From Stagnimonas aquatica (GTDB lineage: Bacteria > Pseudomonadota > Gammaproteobacteria > Nevskiales > Nevskiaceae), in NCBI RefSeq assembly GCF_003730135.1, contig NZ_RJVO01000003.1:372001-436000 (forward strand): a DNA stretch of 64,000 bases, in the 5' to 3' direction. Under the pieces are notes generated by a model. The model made no database searches and had not been told where the DNA came from. It was given only the letters and a program-made list of their open reading frames with translations. Below are positions 61,973 to 64,000 of the stretch, piece after piece (positions within the stretch are counted from its first letter, which is position 1; every line of letters starts with the position of its first letter). The position numbers and the translations under genes were made by a program.

Positions 61973-64000
61973 GGCTCGAACTTGCGGGTGGCGCAGGGCT
62001 TGCCGCCGCAGGTATCGACCACTGCGCCGTTGGGGTGGTAGAAGGCGTCCTTCTGCTGGCGGCTGGCGGCGGTGGAGCGGGGGTATTCGTGCGGATCGGC
62101 GCCGTAACCCAGTTCCGGTCGTGGCGGCGTATTGGTCACCGGCGGCGGCGCGACGCCGGAGAGCTTCTCGCCGCTGTCGTCGGCGTCGTTGCGCGGCGTG
62201 CCGTCGGCGCGCAGGGTGGGGCCGGAGTCCCAGACCACCAGCGCGTTGCCGACATGCGGATTGCTCAGGCAGGGGATTGCGTAATAGGGCTCGTCGTCCG
62301 GGTGCCGGCGATTGAGATCGAGCGGATCCAGGCCGATGGCGGCATTCACCAGGTCATAGACCCCGCGACCGCGCTGCGGACTGCTCCCGCGTGCCACCGC
62401 CGGGCAGTGCACCCCGGCACCGATGGTGCGCGCCATCACTTCCGCCGTGGTCATGGTCACCTGGTGGTCGCCGAAGGCCGGGTGCAGCAGCACGCGCTTG
62501 GGGCTGGCGCCGGGCAGGTTCTTGCCCGCTGCCAGGCTCCAGGCATAGCCGTTGTTCTCGGCGCGGTCCCAGAGCATCTGGATCAGCGACAGCACGAACT
62601 GCTGGTCCAGGCTGGCCTGGTAACTCGCGTAGAAGAACGTGGCGTAGAGGTCGAAATCGACGCTGCGCGACAGCAGGGTCGAGTAGTTCATGCCCGGCAC
62701 GCCGAGCACGCCGGCCTTGATGTCGGGACTCACCGCCATCAGGGCGCCGCCGATGATGCCGCCCTGGGAATTGCCGTCGTAGTAAAGCTCGGTGCGGTCG
62801 AGCAGGCACTGATCGCCAACCTTGAAGGCGTCGAGTTTGCAGAAGCCGTCCGGGTGCATCACCGCCCGGCCCAGATAGGTGAAGTTGATCAGGCTCTGCT
62901 GCACGCGGTCGGTGAGCGTGGTGAAGTTGCTCATGTCGATCAGCAGCGTCAGCACGTTCAGCACGTCGCCCAGCGGCGGGTCGTAGTAGACCGTGTCGAA
63001 GGGCTTGGTCGGGTCGAAGTTGTGGCTGGCCATGCCGATCCAGTCGGTGGCGCAGTAGATCATCCCGACCTCCTGGATGATCGCGCCGACCTGCCCGCTG
63101 CCCTCGCTCTGCGAGCCCAGCAGGCCGTGGCCGTACAGCGCCGGCCGCTGCGGATTGCCCTTGGTGGCGGTGGCCGGATCCTGGGCGCCGTCGAAGGCCC
63201 GGCGCGGGATGCGGCAGAGGAAGTCGAAGGTCTGCGTGCCCTTGATCGGATTGCGGTCGGGCAGGCCGTCGCCGTAGAGGCCGTCGGTGCTGGGCGTGTA
63301 ATAGAAGCGCGAGCCGGCCGGGCCGTTGGGAATATTCAGATAGCTCGGCACGGTGATGACGCCGCGCACCTCGCGGGCGATGTTTTCGTCGCCGACGCGG
63401 TCACTGACGGTGATGTTGGAGATAGTCGGCGCCTCGCCCTGGACGATGCCGTCGGCCGGGGTGTTGTCGCCCAGCGCGGCCAGGGCGTCGTCGCGGATGT
63501 GCAGCACTCGCTCGGTCAGGTTGCGCTCGCTGGCGACGGTGAAATCCCAGGTGAGGAACAGCTCGCCGCGCGGGATGCCGGCCTTGCCCAGGCTGGTGAA
63601 CAGATCCTCGAAGTGCGCGCGCCGGCCTTCCACCATCGGCAGGCTGCTGCTGTGGTTGTCGCGGTAGATGCGGAACGCCGCCGGGGCCTCGATGGCCTTG
63701 CCATCCGTGTCCTTGAGGTTGCGCAGCACCACGATGTAGCGGTGGCCCGGCGTGAAGTTCTTCGCCGGGCGGATGATCAGCGCCGGGCCGGGGTCCACCA
63801 GCGGGTTACTGATCGCCGGCAACTGGCCGCAGTAGCCGCGCAGGGTGTTGGCCAGGGTTTCGACGCTGTCCACACCCGGCAGGCCGACTTCACCCAGCAG
63901 ATTGCCCAGGGTGGCGACGATCCCGAGAGTGTCGCAGCCCTCGAACTTGGTGATGTTGGCATCCATCTCCGCCCAGATCAGCTGGCGCTCGCCGGTGTCG
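61969..64000 (-). CDS. Alpha/beta-hydrolase-like protein (partial, N-terminus outside window)
   Basis: The frame stays open to the right edge: 12 codons precede the first in-window ATG (63966), so the real start is probably outside. About 677 residues are visible. The nucleophile-elbow motif YYDGNSQGGIIGGAL suggests a serine hydrolase, YGHGLLGSQSEGSG is a possible oxyanion-hole segment, and HPAFGDHQVTM near the C-terminus could supply Asp/His. The N-terminal part visible resembles a beta-rich Ig-like region (GHRYIVVLRNLKDTDGKAI). The product is probably exported, like its operon partner, but the signal peptide cannot be seen. Substrate unknown. Confidence 0.65.
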   Translation of the reverse strand, partial: DTGERQLIWAEMDANITKFEGCDTLGIVATLGNLLGEVGLPGVDSVETLANTLRGYCGQLPAISNPLVDPGPALIIRPAKNFTPGHRYIVVLRNLKDTDGKAIEAPAAFRIYRDNHSSSLPMVEGRRAHFEDLFTSLGKAGIPRGELFLTWDFTVASERNLTERVLHIRDDALAALGDNTPADGIVQGEAPTISNITVSDRVGDENIAREVRGVITVPSYLNIPNGPAGSRFYYTPSTDGLYGDGLPDRNPIKGTQTFDFLCRIPRRAFDGAQDPATATKGNPQRPALYGHGLLGSQSEGSGQVGAIIQEVGMIYCATDWIGMASHNFDPTKPFDTVYYDPPLGDVLNVLTLLIDMSNFTTLTDRVQQSLINFTYLGRAVMHPDGFCKLDAFKVGDQCLLDRTELYYDGNSQGGIIGGALMAVSPDIKAGVLGVPGMNYSTLLSRSVDFDLYATFFYASYQASLDQQFVLSLIQMLWDRAENNGYAWSLAAGKNLPGASPKRVLLHPAFGDHQVTMTTAEVMARTIGAGVHCPAVARGSSPQRGRGVYDLVNAAIGLDPLDLNRRHPDDEPYYAIPCLSNPHVGNALVVWDSGPTLRADGTPRNDADDSGEKLSGVAPPPVTNTPPRPELGYGADPHEYPRSTAASRQQKDAFYHPNGAVVDTCGGKPCATRKFEP

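Overview
The window is a contiguous piece of a high-GC bacterial chromosome, about two-thirds G+C by eye, and almost completely packed with genes. The marker content is gammaproteobacterial: smc-zipA-ligA, pheS-pheT-ihfA-merR-tRNA-Pro, lpxD-fabZ-lpxA-lpxB-rnhB-dnaE-accA-tilS, pyrG-kdsA-eno-ftsB-ispD-ispF, and a pseudomonad-like yciK-mupP-ubiG-mtaD-mtnA block. The use of Smc/ScpA/ScpB, an AlkK-like acyl-CoA ligase and a RoxA-like dihaem cytochrome suggest a Nevskiales/Solimonadaceae or Xanthomonadales-type organism. That placement is an inference from gene content, not a phylogeny.

Layout. 1-3.8 kb: 3' part of a RoxA-like dihaem cytochrome, then a DUF4266 mini-lipoprotein and a DUF3570 outer-membrane protein. 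4.0-5.3 kb: tRNA-Asn and an aspartate aminotransferase, both leftward. 5.6-10 kb: an RND pump (adaptor and permease), convergent with a YegD-like short Hsp70. 11.4-21.6 kb: uvrB, tRNA-Val, a cyclic-nucleotide-binding/EAL protein, infC (apparent AUC start), rpmI, rplT, pheS, pheT, ihfA, merR-like, tRNA-Pro and an exported protein of unknown function. 21.6-28.8 kb: queF leftward, then smc-zipA-ligA with a 143-bp inverted-repeat element between zipA and ligA. 28.8-35.9 kb: bolA-yciI-yciB leftward, diverging from yciO, an M50 protease, trpS, scpA, scpB and rluB. 35.9-39.7 kb: leftward yciK-mupP-ubiG-ABM-mtaD, divergent from mtnA. 40.8-51.4 kb: the lipid A/fatty-acid/replication cluster, interrupted by a DUF559 gene bearing palindromic repeats. 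51.4-59.2 kb: acyl-CoA ligase, pyrG, kdsA, a pilin-like lipoprotein, eno, ftsB, ispD and ispF. 59.2-64 kb: a leftward two-gene unit encoding a Calx-beta/ceramidase-like lipoprotein and an alpha/beta-hydrolase that runs off the right edge.

Most genes serve core functions: translation, DNA repair and replication, chromosome organisation, lipid A, fatty-acid and isoprenoid synthesis, and division. Many are translationally coupled through ATGA/GTGA/TGATG overlaps. The accessory interest lies at both ends (secreted or lipoprotein enzymes likely to act on hydrophobic substrates) and at small insertions in otherwise conserved operons. These are the DUF559 gene with repeats that supply the lpxB ribosome-binding site, the pilin-like lipoprotein between kdsA and eno, the ABM gene between ubiG and mtaD, the EAL protein where thrS is often found, and the zipA-ligA repeat element. 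Three genes (yciB, yciO and the M50 protease) have a -10 hexamer only 5-6 nt before a homology-supported start codon, which predicts leaderless mRNAs. I found no CRISPR array, prophage, complete insertion sequence, rRNA or riboswitch. No gene-free stretch exceeds 300 bases.
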